Positions 31,323-39,848 of a stretch of DNA of 64,000 nt are shown piece after piece. The notes beneath the pieces were generated by a model. The model was not told the origin of the DNA and did no database searches. It worked only from the letters and a program-made list of their open reading frames with translations. Both the position numbers and the translations under genes were made by a program. Positions within the stretch are counted from its first letter, which is position 1, and every line of letters starts with the position of its first letter. The DNA comes from Zygotorulaspora mrakii (lineage: Eukaryota; Ascomycota; Saccharomycetes; Saccharomycetales; Saccharomycetaceae), in the NCBI RefSeq assembly GCF_013402915.1, contig NC_050726.1, forward strand, positions 17,501 to 81,500. The letters are read 5' to 3'.

Positions 31323-32288
31323 ATGTTCGAGATGACGCCAAAAATGGGAGAGTTTGCAGATGTGGAGCCATTATCGATTTCAACAGGGTTGCCTGACGAG
31401 TTATGTGAAATAATGTATACGGACGAATACCGCGAACTTCTGGGTATTGCCAGGTCTCTAATGGCTCGCGGAGAGCTCAGTGAAAGAGCTTTGAGGCTCA
31501 CTGGGAGGGTCATAGATCTCGCTCCAGCCTTTTACACCATATGGAACTACAGATTTGACATTCTGGTATCTTTGAGCAAAGATTTGAGCAATGATGAAAA
31601 AGTGCTTCGGCTGAATGAAGAATTGGACTGGATCGACGAGTTTACTTTAAATAACCCCAAAAACTACCAGATATGGTCATATAAGCAGTGTATATTGCAA
31701 AATCATCCAAGTCCAGTTCTGAAAAGGGAGCTACCGATTCTGAAATTCATGCTTGACGAAGACACCAAAAATTATCACGTCTGGTCTTTTAGAAAATGGT
31801 GTATTCTATTTTTCAATGATTTCTCCAATGAACTGGAGTTTGCAGATTCAATGGTGGAAAGAGACGTTTATAACAACAGTGCTTGGACGCACCGAATGTT
31901 CATTTTGAAGAACTTGAAGCCCACCGCCGTAGAGATCAAAACCGAAGTGGAGTACATCATGCGCAAGATCAATTACGTACCACAGAACATATCGCCTTGG
32001 ACATATCTAAGAGGAATTTACGAGAATTTTTTAGCCAGCAAGTATGATAACAATATCGTTGAATTTGCAAAAAAATTCACTAGTAATGTAACAGATTTAG
32101 ATTTTGAAGATCCAAACGTGAAGTTACCGGATATAGAGTCCTCATACTCATTGGAATTTTTGGCACATATATATTCTCTGCAAAAAACAACCATAATTAA
32201 TGCAAAAAGAGCATACATGGGGCTCAGCAGCAAATACGATCCTATAAGGAAATTCTACTGGGATTCGCAAATATCAAGACTCCACTAA
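31323..32288 (+). CDS. RAM2: RAM2, alpha subunit of farnesyl- and geranylgeranyltransferase I
   Basis: A 321-residue prenyltransferase alpha subunit (316 in S. cerevisiae). It pairs with Ram1 to farnesylate Ras and a-factor, and with Cdc43 to geranylgeranylate Rho proteins. The characteristic Trp-rich helical repeats are clear: APAFYTIWNYRFDIL, NNPKNYQIWSYKQCIL, DTKNYHVWSFRKWCIL, VYNNSAWTHRMFIL and VPQNISPWTYLRGI. Two ATGs are close together (codons 1 and 4); the first is used. It is followed head-to-tail by YVH1, whereas in S. cerevisiae RAM2 is followed by SWD2, reflecting the interleaved order. Confidence 0.96.
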   Translation: MFEMTPKMGEFADVEPLSISTGLPDELCEIMYTDEYRELLGIARSLMARGELSERALRLTGRVIDLAPAFYTIWNYRFDILVSLSKDLSNDEKVLRLNEELDWIDEFTLNNPKNYQIWSYKQCILQNHPSPVLKRELPILKFMLDEDTKNYHVWSFRKWCILFFNDFSNELEFADSMVERDVYNNSAWTHRMFILKNLKPTAVEIKTEVEYIMRKINYVPQNISPWTYLRGIYENFLASKYDNNIVEFAKKFTSNVTDLDFEDPNVKLPDIESSYSLEFLAHIYSLQKTTIINAKRAYMGLSSKYDPIRKFYWDSQISRLH

Positions 32289-32449
32289 TTGCAAATATGT
32301 GTACGCTATATATTCTTTTTTTTTTCTCCTCGCACTTGGAGTCGCAAGCATGAAAATTTATTTTGTTTGCGGAGAAAAAAATGGTTAGCTCATCTCATCT
32401 CATTTTATTTTGACATCAAATCACAAGTTAATACATATAGTGAATCAAT

Positions 32450-33535
32450 ATGACTGTTGCTGATGCGGAAGCTGACATTATCAGAATTATCGGAGGCATT
32501 TACATTGGAGGTATACAACCTATTGCCGAGCATGTTCCTCTGAATGCTATCTATAAAATAACTCATGTTTTATCAGTGATAAAATTCCAAGTTATTCCAG
32601 AGTACCTCGTTAGAAAAGGATATATCATGAAAAACATCGCAATAAATGACGACGATACGACCGACATATTGCAATACATCAATGAAACGAATATGTTTTT
32701 GGATCTTTGTCTGTTTCCAGATGAGACAGAATACGATCCAAAAAAAGTTGATTTCAAACGCAAACCACAGAAAAATGGTGTATATATACATTGTCAGGCG
32801 GGATGCTCAAGATCGGTGGCCTTTACGGTGGCCTATCTCATGTATCGATACGGATTTAACTTGAAAACTTCCCTTCATGCAGTCAAGAGGAAAAGGGCAT
32901 CAGCTCAGCCCAACGAAAATTTCATGAATCAACTAAAAATTTTCGAGGAAATGGGCGGAGATTATGTTATCGATAGTCATCCTACATATACACAATGGAA
33001 GTTAACGAATTCAGCTAAATATGATCCTTCAGGCGCTGATATCTTATCTCGCGATGACACATTTGCGAAGGATGAGGTAAAAGATTTACACAAGATGACA
33101 CCACAGGAACTTGCCAAAGTAACTGTTCTGAGGTGTAAAAAGTGCAGACAAAGACTGGCATTTTCCACCTCGTTTATTAATCATGAACCACCAAGTAGAG
33201 AATCATCTGAAGGTCATTTCATTAGAAGAGCTGCAGGTTCACATCGTATTATAGACATAAAAGAATCACAAGACCAATGCTCCCACTTCTTCGTAGAACC
33301 CTTAAACTGGATGAAGGAAGAATTACAAGGAAAGCAGGAATTGGAAGGAAAGTTTTTTTGTCCAGGATGCTCCTGCAAGGTTGGTGGATACAACTGGAAA
33401 GGCTCCAGATGCAGTTGTGGAAAATGGGTCATTCCTGCGATACATTTGATGAGAAATAAAGTTGATCAAGTGCCACTTAAGGAAAGGACACTACCAAATA
33501 TGATCGAATTCAAAGCAGAAAAAGTAAATGTATAG
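32450..33535 (+). CDS. YVH1: YVH1, dual-specificity phosphatase with zinc-binding domain
   Basis: A 361-residue protein (364 in S. cerevisiae, YIR026C). The N-terminal dual-specificity phosphatase domain carries the HCx5R loop HCQAGCSRS with C115 and R121, followed by AYLMYRYG and the family motif RKRASAQPNENF. The C-terminal zinc-binding domain has CKKC, CPGC, CSCKVG and CSCGKW. In yeast the zinc domain, not the phosphatase activity, is needed to release Mrt4 from pre-60S ribosomes; the protein also affects sporulation and glycogen. In S. cerevisiae the DAL gene cluster separates this gene from MGA2; here only RAM2 does. Confidence 0.96.
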   Translation: MTVADAEADIIRIIGGIYIGGIQPIAEHVPLNAIYKITHVLSVIKFQVIPEYLVRKGYIMKNIAINDDDTTDILQYINETNMFLDLCLFPDETEYDPKKVDFKRKPQKNGVYIHCQAGCSRSVAFTVAYLMYRYGFNLKTSLHAVKRKRASAQPNENFMNQLKIFEEMGGDYVIDSHPTYTQWKLTNSAKYDPSGADILSRDDTFAKDEVKDLHKMTPQELAKVTVLRCKKCRQRLAFSTSFINHEPPSRESSEGHFIRRAAGSHRIIDIKESQDQCSHFFVEPLNWMKEELQGKQELEGKFFCPGCSCKVGGYNWKGSRCSCGKWVIPAIHLMRNKVDQVPLKERTLPNMIEFKAEKVNV

Positions 33536-33563
33536 CAAACTCAAATATTTGATAGATTTATCT

Positions 33564-34628
33564 TCATTGACGTATCGAATCGATACTTTGGTCACTATTA
33601 TTATCTGGAACATGCCTATGCCTCCTCAAATTCCTCCCTGGAACGGCCTGGCGATCAATATGACTGTTTAAACTTGTCACTCTTGAACTATCGACACTTT
33701 GAACCGTATCGGATACATCAACCCATGGAATTTCGGTAAAATCTCCGCTATCACCGTTATCCACATTTGAATGGCTCTCCTCATACTCTTCATCTATTTC
33801 ATACGGATTTCGATCAACATGCGACGTCTCAACGAATTGTTGTATAGTGACATCTCTAACTATTCTTCTATTGCTATAATGTCTTCGTTCCTCTTGTTCC
33901 TCATGCTCATGTTCATCCTCCACACGTGCAAATTCTGCATCATAATCGTATGAGGCGTCGTCGTCATTATCATCATCATCATCATCCTCTTCATGGTTCA
34001 CACTATCATCGTTGTGACCACCAGTATCAACATTATCCTCACCTCCACGATTGCCATCTGTCATCTCTTCAGGTCCAAAGTCATGCTCGTTATTAATTTC
34101 AAGATCATGAAAATTAGTGTCTGATCCGTTTTCCTGAAAATCTGTCGGTAGCGTTAAGTTTCTTAGTCTTCCGTCATCGCCCAATGCTGTAGGCTCATCT
34201 GGAACCCTATGCATTTCATTGAGCCGCTTCTCTTTTCGACCTTGAATGCTACTGTTAATACCGAGAGGTGTAAGAAAACTCCAACCTAGCGTTCGTATAC
34301 TCTTAAATCTCTGTTGTGTTTGCTCATACCTCATGCTAAGCTCGTCGAATCTGCCCGCAGAAGTATGTCTTCCAGAAGGAAAATACGGAGCTTCTTCATT
34401 GGCGCTATACGCCGATAATGGCGGCACGTATTGAGTACCTCGCGAGTTATTTCCCTGTTGAGTATTTCTGGATATCTGAGTCTTATTTCTAGTAGTTTGA
34501 GAGAATCTGGGCTGCTTGTTGTTTTTAAGCGCCTGTTGCTCCTGTTGCTGTATCGAAAGATCCTCTTTTATATCACGAAATAGTGGCAGGTCACTTAAAG
34601 GGATCTCATCATGGCTCATCAATGTCAT
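33564..34628 (-). CDS. MND2: MND2, anaphase-promoting complex subunit
   Basis: A 354-residue, mostly disordered acidic protein (368 in S. cerevisiae, YIR025W). Mnd2 is an APC/C subunit that restrains the meiotic activator Ama1. Recognisable parts are the N-terminus (HDEIPLSDLPLFRDIKEDLS), the middle segment RTLGWSFLTPLGINSS and an Asp/Glu-rich stretch with EEDDDDDDNDDDASYD around 215-235. Most of the sequence is low complexity, so position (YVH1, MND2 convergent, with only 28 bp between stops) is strong support. A second ATG at codon 4 is also possible. Confidence 0.88.
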   Translation of the reverse strand: MTLMSHDEIPLSDLPLFRDIKEDLSIQQQEQQALKNNKQPRFSQTTRNKTQISRNTQQGNNSRGTQYVPPLSAYSANEEAPYFPSGRHTSAGRFDELSMRYEQTQQRFKSIRTLGWSFLTPLGINSSIQGRKEKRLNEMHRVPDEPTALGDDGRLRNLTLPTDFQENGSDTNFHDLEINNEHDFGPEEMTDGNRGGEDNVDTGGHNDDSVNHEEDDDDDDNDDDASYDYDAEFARVEDEHEHEEQEERRHYSNRRIVRDVTIQQFVETSHVDRNPYEIDEEYEESHSNVDNGDSGDFTEIPWVDVSDTVQSVDSSRVTSLNSHIDRQAVPGRNLRRHRHVPDNNSDQSIDSIRQ

Positions 34629-34856
34629 GTTGATGCTGATACCCTGAGAAAACGATCAACACATGCCTATCTATATTTATGCCTCAAAGATGATCTTTTA
34701 TGAATGTTATCTGTATTACTATTTACGCTGTCAGGTACAAACTTGAACTGATGACTATCACGTGCAATAACTCGAAAAGAAGGTATTCCCTCACAGGGAG
34801 CAGAATCAGGCCCTAATTTATGTCATATTGGTGGGAAGCATCCCTCTGTCGAGTCT

Positions 34857-35132
34857 TTAAAGATCCGACCTGCTCAATTCCTCTACCTCTCTTATCCTTG
34901 GGTTCTTAAATTTGTCTCTTGGAAGTTGTTTCCTGAAGTATCTAGAGTTTATAGCATAGTTGCAGAATGTATTATAACACCATTCACCACATGAAAGTAA
35001 TTTGTATACGTGACTTCCTATCCCATAATGTTCATACGCAAATACATAGCCTGTATTTTGTCTGAAAGCAGCCAGCACCATGGCTATTAAGGTCAGGTCA
35101 AATCCCCAATGTAGCAAGCTTTTTACACTCAT
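34857..35132 (-). CDS. MCO12: MCO12-like small mitochondrial protein (DUF1748)
   Basis: A 91-residue protein matching the DUF1748 family, in S. cerevisiae YKL018C-A (about 99 residues), found in mitochondria and of unknown function. The N-terminal half holds a hydrophobic segment (LLHWGFDLTLIAMVLAAFRQ), followed by TGYVF, HYGIGSHVYKLLSCGEWCYN and a basic C-terminus. It lies beside SWD2 in divergent orientation, as in S. cerevisiae. The start is a normal ATG. Confidence 0.85.
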   Translation of the reverse strand: MSVKSLLHWGFDLTLIAMVLAAFRQNTGYVFAYEHYGIGSHVYKLLSCGEWCYNTFCNYAINSRYFRKQLPRDKFKNPRIREVEELSRSDL

Positions 35133-35370
35133 TACTTTAGGGCTAAGAGGTCAATTAAAAACTTCCTTGATGTGATGCGTGGCACAGGACTTAGCTTCTT
35201 GCCTCCGTTGGTTTTCTTACGCAATTGTTTATGCATCTATTTGAAGTTCACTCTCCCTCTTAAAGGCGCTGATGAAAGAAATTAAAAAAGTGCTTATGTT
35301 GATCACAGGTAGTAGACAGAGGCAAACAAGAGAGCAACTTGAGTTAATCGACTTCAAACTGCAACAGAAT

Positions 35371-36354
35371 ATGGCATTGGATATTTCTAAGGAGAAGTTG
35401 TTAAAATTTCAAGCTGTTAAGTCATTCAAGTTTGCCGAAAAGGACGCTTCACCTATAACATCTCTGAGCTTCGATGATTATGGTCAATATCTCTTGACCT
35501 CTTCAGCAAATGATAACATGCATCTATACCATGCTGTCAGCTGTAAGTTCTTAAATACGGTAGCCTCTAAGAAGTATGGCTGCCATACCGCTAAGTTTAC
35601 ACATGCACAGTCTGAATGTATATATTCGTCCACTATGAAAAGTTTTGATATAAGGCATCTGAATCTTGAAACGAATCAATATTTGAGATATTTCACAGGC
35701 CATGGTGCATTGGTAAGCGATATTCAGATGTCTCCGCTCAATGATACGTTTCTCTCTGCATCGTATGATGAGTCAGTTCGATTGTGGGACTTACGAATTT
35801 CCAAATCACAAGCGATTGTCCCGAGTTTAGTCCCTAGTTGTATCGCTTATGATCCAAGTGGATTAGTATTTGCGTTAGGGAACCCAGAAAACTGCGAAAT
35901 AGGGCTCTACAATTTGACCCAGTTGAAGAGTGGACCATTCCTGGTCATAAAAGTGAAGCAGAATTTTACGCGATGGAACAAACTAGAGTTTTCAAATGAT
36001 GGAAAGTATTTGCTATTAGGATCATCGGTAGGAAAGCAGATGATATTGGATGCGTTCGATGGATCTGAACTCTTTGAATTAGTAGGAACGAAACCATTCC
36101 CGTTGAGAGAGTTTATGGACTCTGGATCTGCTTGCTTTACACCTGACGGGAAGTATACGCTTGGTACAGATTACGATGGAAGAATTGCTCTTTGGAACCA
36201 TCATGGCTCAATTAGTAATAGAACGCTGAAACCTCAAGGATATATACCGGCAGTACCTGAGTCGTGCCCAAGAACCATAGCGTTCAACCCAAAGTATGCA
36301 ATGTTTGTAACTGCTGATGAAAACGTCGATTTTTATGTATACGAAGACAGTTGA
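35371..36354 (+). CDS. SWD2: SWD2, WD40 subunit of COMPASS and of cleavage/polyadenylation factor
   Basis: A 327-residue WD-repeat protein (329 in S. cerevisiae) shared by the Set1 H3K4 methyltransferase complex and CPF. Repeats include SSTMKSFDIRHLNLETNQYL, TGHGALVSDIQMSPLNDTFL, DESVRLWDLRISK and YDGRIALWNHHG; the end AFNPKYAMFVTADENVDFY is family-typical. An in-frame ATG at 35272 would add 33 residues (MKEIKKVLMLITG...). The ATG at 35371 is chosen because it gives the usual length and places KLLKFQAVKSF at the start, as in S. cerevisiae (NLLKFKHVKSF). The two stop codons of SWD2 and HCS1 are about 65 bp apart. Confidence 0.95.
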   Translation: MALDISKEKLLKFQAVKSFKFAEKDASPITSLSFDDYGQYLLTSSANDNMHLYHAVSCKFLNTVASKKYGCHTAKFTHAQSECIYSSTMKSFDIRHLNLETNQYLRYFTGHGALVSDIQMSPLNDTFLSASYDESVRLWDLRISKSQAIVPSLVPSCIAYDPSGLVFALGNPENCEIGLYNLTQLKSGPFLVIKVKQNFTRWNKLEFSNDGKYLLLGSSVGKQMILDAFDGSELFELVGTKPFPLREFMDSGSACFTPDGKYTLGTDYDGRIALWNHHGSISNRTLKPQGYIPAVPESCPRTIAFNPKYAMFVTADENVDFYVYEDS

Positions 36355-36420
36355 AAACAAGAAAATAATTTAGCTGTGTATAATGCTCTCCATTTGCATC
36401 TCTATAAGAAAATTTGTATT

Positions 36421-38466
36421 TTATAGAATGTCACTTATATCAGGATATCTGATATCAGCGTTATCTTCGCACCATCTGGACCATTTAACCAAAAAGGGAT
36501 CTTTACTTCTTTGCAACGTTTCAATATTTCCGATAACACATAGTTGTTTCTTAGGCCTTGTCATTGCTACATTTAGCCTTCTCTTCTCCTTTAGAAACCC
36601 GACTTCAAATTTATCGTTACTTCTCACAAGAGAAAGAATAATCACCTCTTTTTCTCTGCCTTGGAATCCATCAACAGTTGAGATTTCAATGCCTGATATC
36701 TCTTCATTGATGATTTTTCTCAAAAGAGACACCTGTGCACTGTAAGGAGCAATTACGCCGATTTGTTCTGGCGAAACTTCACAATCAATCAATTTATCTA
36801 CGTGATATTTTACAAGATATGCCTCATTTTCGTTATATTTTGAAGATATTAGAGCATCATCTTCACCTGCGCTTTCGGGGAAATCGTCACCTTGGGTATC
36901 GTACCATATCAAGGGCGCTTCACCGTCCTTATCTGAGTAGAAGGATATTCCCCTCAAATCGGACAATGTCTTTCCCGCAACGGATATATCTGCTAATAGT
37001 TCTCCATCATACATGGCTTGGGAAGGAAAGGTCATAATCTGCTGGTTCATTCTATACTGCAGAGTTAACAGACATTTGAAACTGTCTCCATATAAGTCTA
37101 CCAATCTGTCAAAGAGCGTTTTGTTTAGGACTGACTTGACCTTTTTGTCATCCTCGGTTTTTATTGTTGGAGGCAACTGTTTATTATCTCCTGCAAGCAC
37201 CAGCTTGGTAAAATCAGATTTATAATGAGAGATTAGCGGTATCCAACATTGAGGTTCGAGACTTTGTGAAACTTCATCGATGATAAGGACATCAAATAAT
37301 TTCGGAATTTGGTTGTATAACGAACATAGCTCTCTGCTACTCGATCCGTGCAATGTCGCGACAATCACCCTGGCTTCCAATATCAGATCGGTGACGGCCT
37401 TTCTTTCTCTCTGTCTAAGTTCCTTTCTGAGATCTTTTACCTCTTGCCATCCTTGTTTTCGATCTTTGTATGACTTCATTTTCCTTATATTTGCGATTTT
37501 ACTATCAATTTCACTAATTATCTCTTTGACTATAGAGCCTCTGGAACCGCTTTTGCTCAATATGTCCAAAGAATGCGCTAAATTTGAACTGAGGAGGCGT
37601 GCTGGATGTCCAATTCGCAAGAGCATATTGCCTGGCAAAATTTTGGCAAGTCTCCCAAGTATGGTGTCAACTGCCATATTGGATGGTCCACAAACAAGAA
37701 CACGTTGCCCCTTACCGCAAAGCTGTTGAATCAGTTCGACCAAAGTGAATGTTTTACCAGTGCCAGGAGGCCCATGTATAATGCTGATGTCATTGCTCAA
37801 TGAAAAACGGACGGCATCACGTTGGGGGCCATTCAATGATCCGTTGTGAAAAGCGACATCTGCTGCTGGCGGCTGGGGATTGAAGGGTCTATCATTCAAT
37901 AAATACTGCATAATTGGATTATTAGGAATCGACTCAAATTCCGCCAGTCGACGCATAGTAGATTCCATTCGCTGATAAGTAATTGTGTTTGTAGTCTTTA
38001 AGATGTATAACCTGTGAAATAAATACAGTTTAGATGCTGCATCTTCTTGACTTTCCTCAATGGCTATAGATATCTGCTTATCAGTTATTTTAAAGACGAC
38101 CCCTGTAATTTGAACATCATCTCGATCATTATTCTCAATTTTCTTATTTCCATTGCTCCTTTTGCTATTTCGTTTGGCTGATGATTTATTCGATGCACCG
38201 TTTGGCCTTACAAAGACTAGGTCACCACTCTTAATGTCACTCTGACTGATTTCTGTACCTACTGCATGATCTGGACCCAGTTCCGCGTATATTTTACCGG
38301 CCAATCCAGTTCTCAGATTTTCCAATTTCAAGTTAGTTATTGCATACCCTGCTTCAACCAGTTTGGGCAGCGGTAAGGCATCGAGAAGCTTGCTGGTTGC
38401 TTCCACATCTTGTGTTTTTTCATGACGGAGACTGCTCAGAAATGTGTCAGCCAGAATCTTATTCAT
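36421..38466 (-). CDS. HCS1: HCS1, DNA helicase A (superfamily 1)
   Basis: A 681-residue 5'-3' helicase (683 in S. cerevisiae) of the Upf1/IGHMBP2 group, copurifying with DNA polymerase alpha. Motifs in order are LNGPQRDAV (Q-motif-like), Walker A GPPGTGKT at 232-239, LIIDEVSQSLEPQCW (II), LAGDNKQLPP (III), TLQYRMNQQIM (IV), GVIAPYSAQVSLL, STVDGFQGREKEVIILSLVR (V) and NVAMTRPKKQLCVIGN (VI). The N-terminal beta-barrel region of this family precedes Walker A. The start is a normal ATG. Confidence 0.96.
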   Translation of the reverse strand: MNKILADTFLSSLRHEKTQDVEATSKLLDALPLPKLVEAGYAITNLKLENLRTGLAGKIYAELGPDHAVGTEISQSDIKSGDLVFVRPNGASNKSSAKRNSKRSNGNKKIENNDRDDVQITGVVFKITDKQISIAIEESQEDAASKLYLFHRLYILKTTNTITYQRMESTMRRLAEFESIPNNPIMQYLLNDRPFNPQPPAADVAFHNGSLNGPQRDAVRFSLSNDISIIHGPPGTGKTFTLVELIQQLCGKGQRVLVCGPSNMAVDTILGRLAKILPGNMLLRIGHPARLLSSNLAHSLDILSKSGSRGSIVKEIISEIDSKIANIRKMKSYKDRKQGWQEVKDLRKELRQRERKAVTDLILEARVIVATLHGSSSRELCSLYNQIPKLFDVLIIDEVSQSLEPQCWIPLISHYKSDFTKLVLAGDNKQLPPTIKTEDDKKVKSVLNKTLFDRLVDLYGDSFKCLLTLQYRMNQQIMTFPSQAMYDGELLADISVAGKTLSDLRGISFYSDKDGEAPLIWYDTQGDDFPESAGEDDALISSKYNENEAYLVKYHVDKLIDCEVSPEQIGVIAPYSAQVSLLRKIINEEISGIEISTVDGFQGREKEVIILSLVRSNDKFEVGFLKEKRRLNVAMTRPKKQLCVIGNIETLQRSKDPFLVKWSRWCEDNADIRYPDISDIL

Positions 38467-38711
38467 CTTTTAACTTCTGAGTTGACCTCGCTATATACCC
38501 AAGTTGTTCGCAGAGCTGACTCACGAGAAATATCCAAACCACTTTAACAAAGCTGTAGAAGAACAAGCAAATTGAATTTATGCGGAGAAACGAAAAGGCA
38601 CAGGCTAAATTTTGCAACAAGAATGTATTATAAGCACTTTATATATGTTTTATAGATGGATGAAAGGGGCATCCTTGAGAGATAGATCGTCTGAGAACAC
38701 CTTCCACCCCC

Positions 38712-39236
38712 TTACATAACAGTCAAATCACCGAACTTCTCCTTGTAGCCAGGTACGTCCCATTTTCCCCTCTTCACCATTTCTTCAACCTTGGCATCAA
38801 TTTCTGGCTTGGCCTTTGCCAATTCGTCCACAGTCAATTCGTCAAATGGCCTTGCTGACTCGATGTTCTTCAAAGTCTCCTGTAGGGCCTTTAACTCACT
38901 GGCGACCAACTGTTCAGTTTCCTTTGCATTCGAGAAAGCTTGTGTTTCGAACGCTTTGATAACGGAAAGCTGCTTCGATGCATCTAGCGAGACTGGTTTG
39001 TATGACTTGAACGACTGCTCAATCTGGTCCACTACTGCCCTATTCTTCAAAGCAGAGCGGAAATGCTCGAAATCGACGCTTGTTTCTTGAGATTCCAGCT
39101 CGTACAGTTGTCTTCTAGCTTCGTCGTTTCTCTTCTTGAATGCAGACAGCTGCGCGGACGTCTTACCCGTAAGCTTCAAGGTTGCAATTACCTTGGCCCA
39201 GTTCAATTTGCTAGCAGCGGCGTTGGACAAAGACAT
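38712..39236 (-). CDS. ATP7: ATP7, subunit d of mitochondrial F1Fo ATP synthase
   Basis: A 174-residue protein, exactly the S. cerevisiae length. Subunit d belongs to the peripheral stalk that holds F1 against the rotating ring. The N-terminus SLSNAAASKLNWAKVIATLKLTGKT and the end RGKWDVPGYKEKFGDL are family signatures; long helical stretches lie between. INA22, which helps assemble the same stalk, lies 10 kb away in this window, though in S. cerevisiae the two are on different chromosomes. Confidence 0.97.
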   Translation of the reverse strand: MSLSNAAASKLNWAKVIATLKLTGKTSAQLSAFKKRNDEARRQLYELESQETSVDFEHFRSALKNRAVVDQIEQSFKSYKPVSLDASKQLSVIKAFETQAFSNAKETEQLVASELKALQETLKNIESARPFDELTVDELAKAKPEIDAKVEEMVKRGKWDVPGYKEKFGDLTVM

Positions 39237-39848
39237 TTTTTACAAACTAAAGGCTCGACACAAGTATGGTAACTAACTCCCTTAAAGATCCCAGTTACTC
39301 TCTGTTATCAATCGATACCTTGCCTTCTTTTCACTCATCTTGCGTTACCACCTCCTTCAGTCGACTTCCATAACTTCTATCTACAAACCACTTCTCACGA
39401 GAGTGACAAAAAACCTAATTATGTGGTTAATGGGTGCTGCCCAATCGTCCAATCATATCACAGTATTCAAGAAGTCGACAGGGTAACAAAAAAGGTCGGT
39501 AATCGATCGCCGATTTTTTGTTTTTTTTCACTTTTTTGTCAAAATTCCATTTTATTTTATTTTTACCCGATTTGCAACTCTTTATCGCGTAAATCTCATT
39601 TTGGTTTAAGGTCTCGCTCATATTAGTTCAGGAATGAGTAATAGAAGTAGGCAACAAAAATGCTACCTTAGGGTTATTGAGGATTGTGGAGGTCAGCAGT
39701 AATTGCAAGAGTGTTTCAACAGGACAGTAATCGGATTGTCAAGCACTTTTTCGCAGAGAAGGTCTTTCCGTTGGGTCTAACTGGGGTAAGGTGGGGCCAT
39801 TTGCAGTTTATTCGAACGAAAACGAGGGAAGGTCAGGGTCAGTAGCTC
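39237..39848. promoter_or_regulatory. ATP7-PUT3 divergent promoter with a 22-codon upstream frame
   Basis: About 610 bp. An ATG at 39634 opens a 22-codon frame ending at TAA 39700-39702, about 145 bp before the PUT3 start. If the PUT3 transcript begins upstream of it, it would be a uORF. Poly-T stretches around 39510-39560 could be nucleosome-depleted promoter DNA. Transcript ends are not visible from sequence. Confidence 0.35.
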
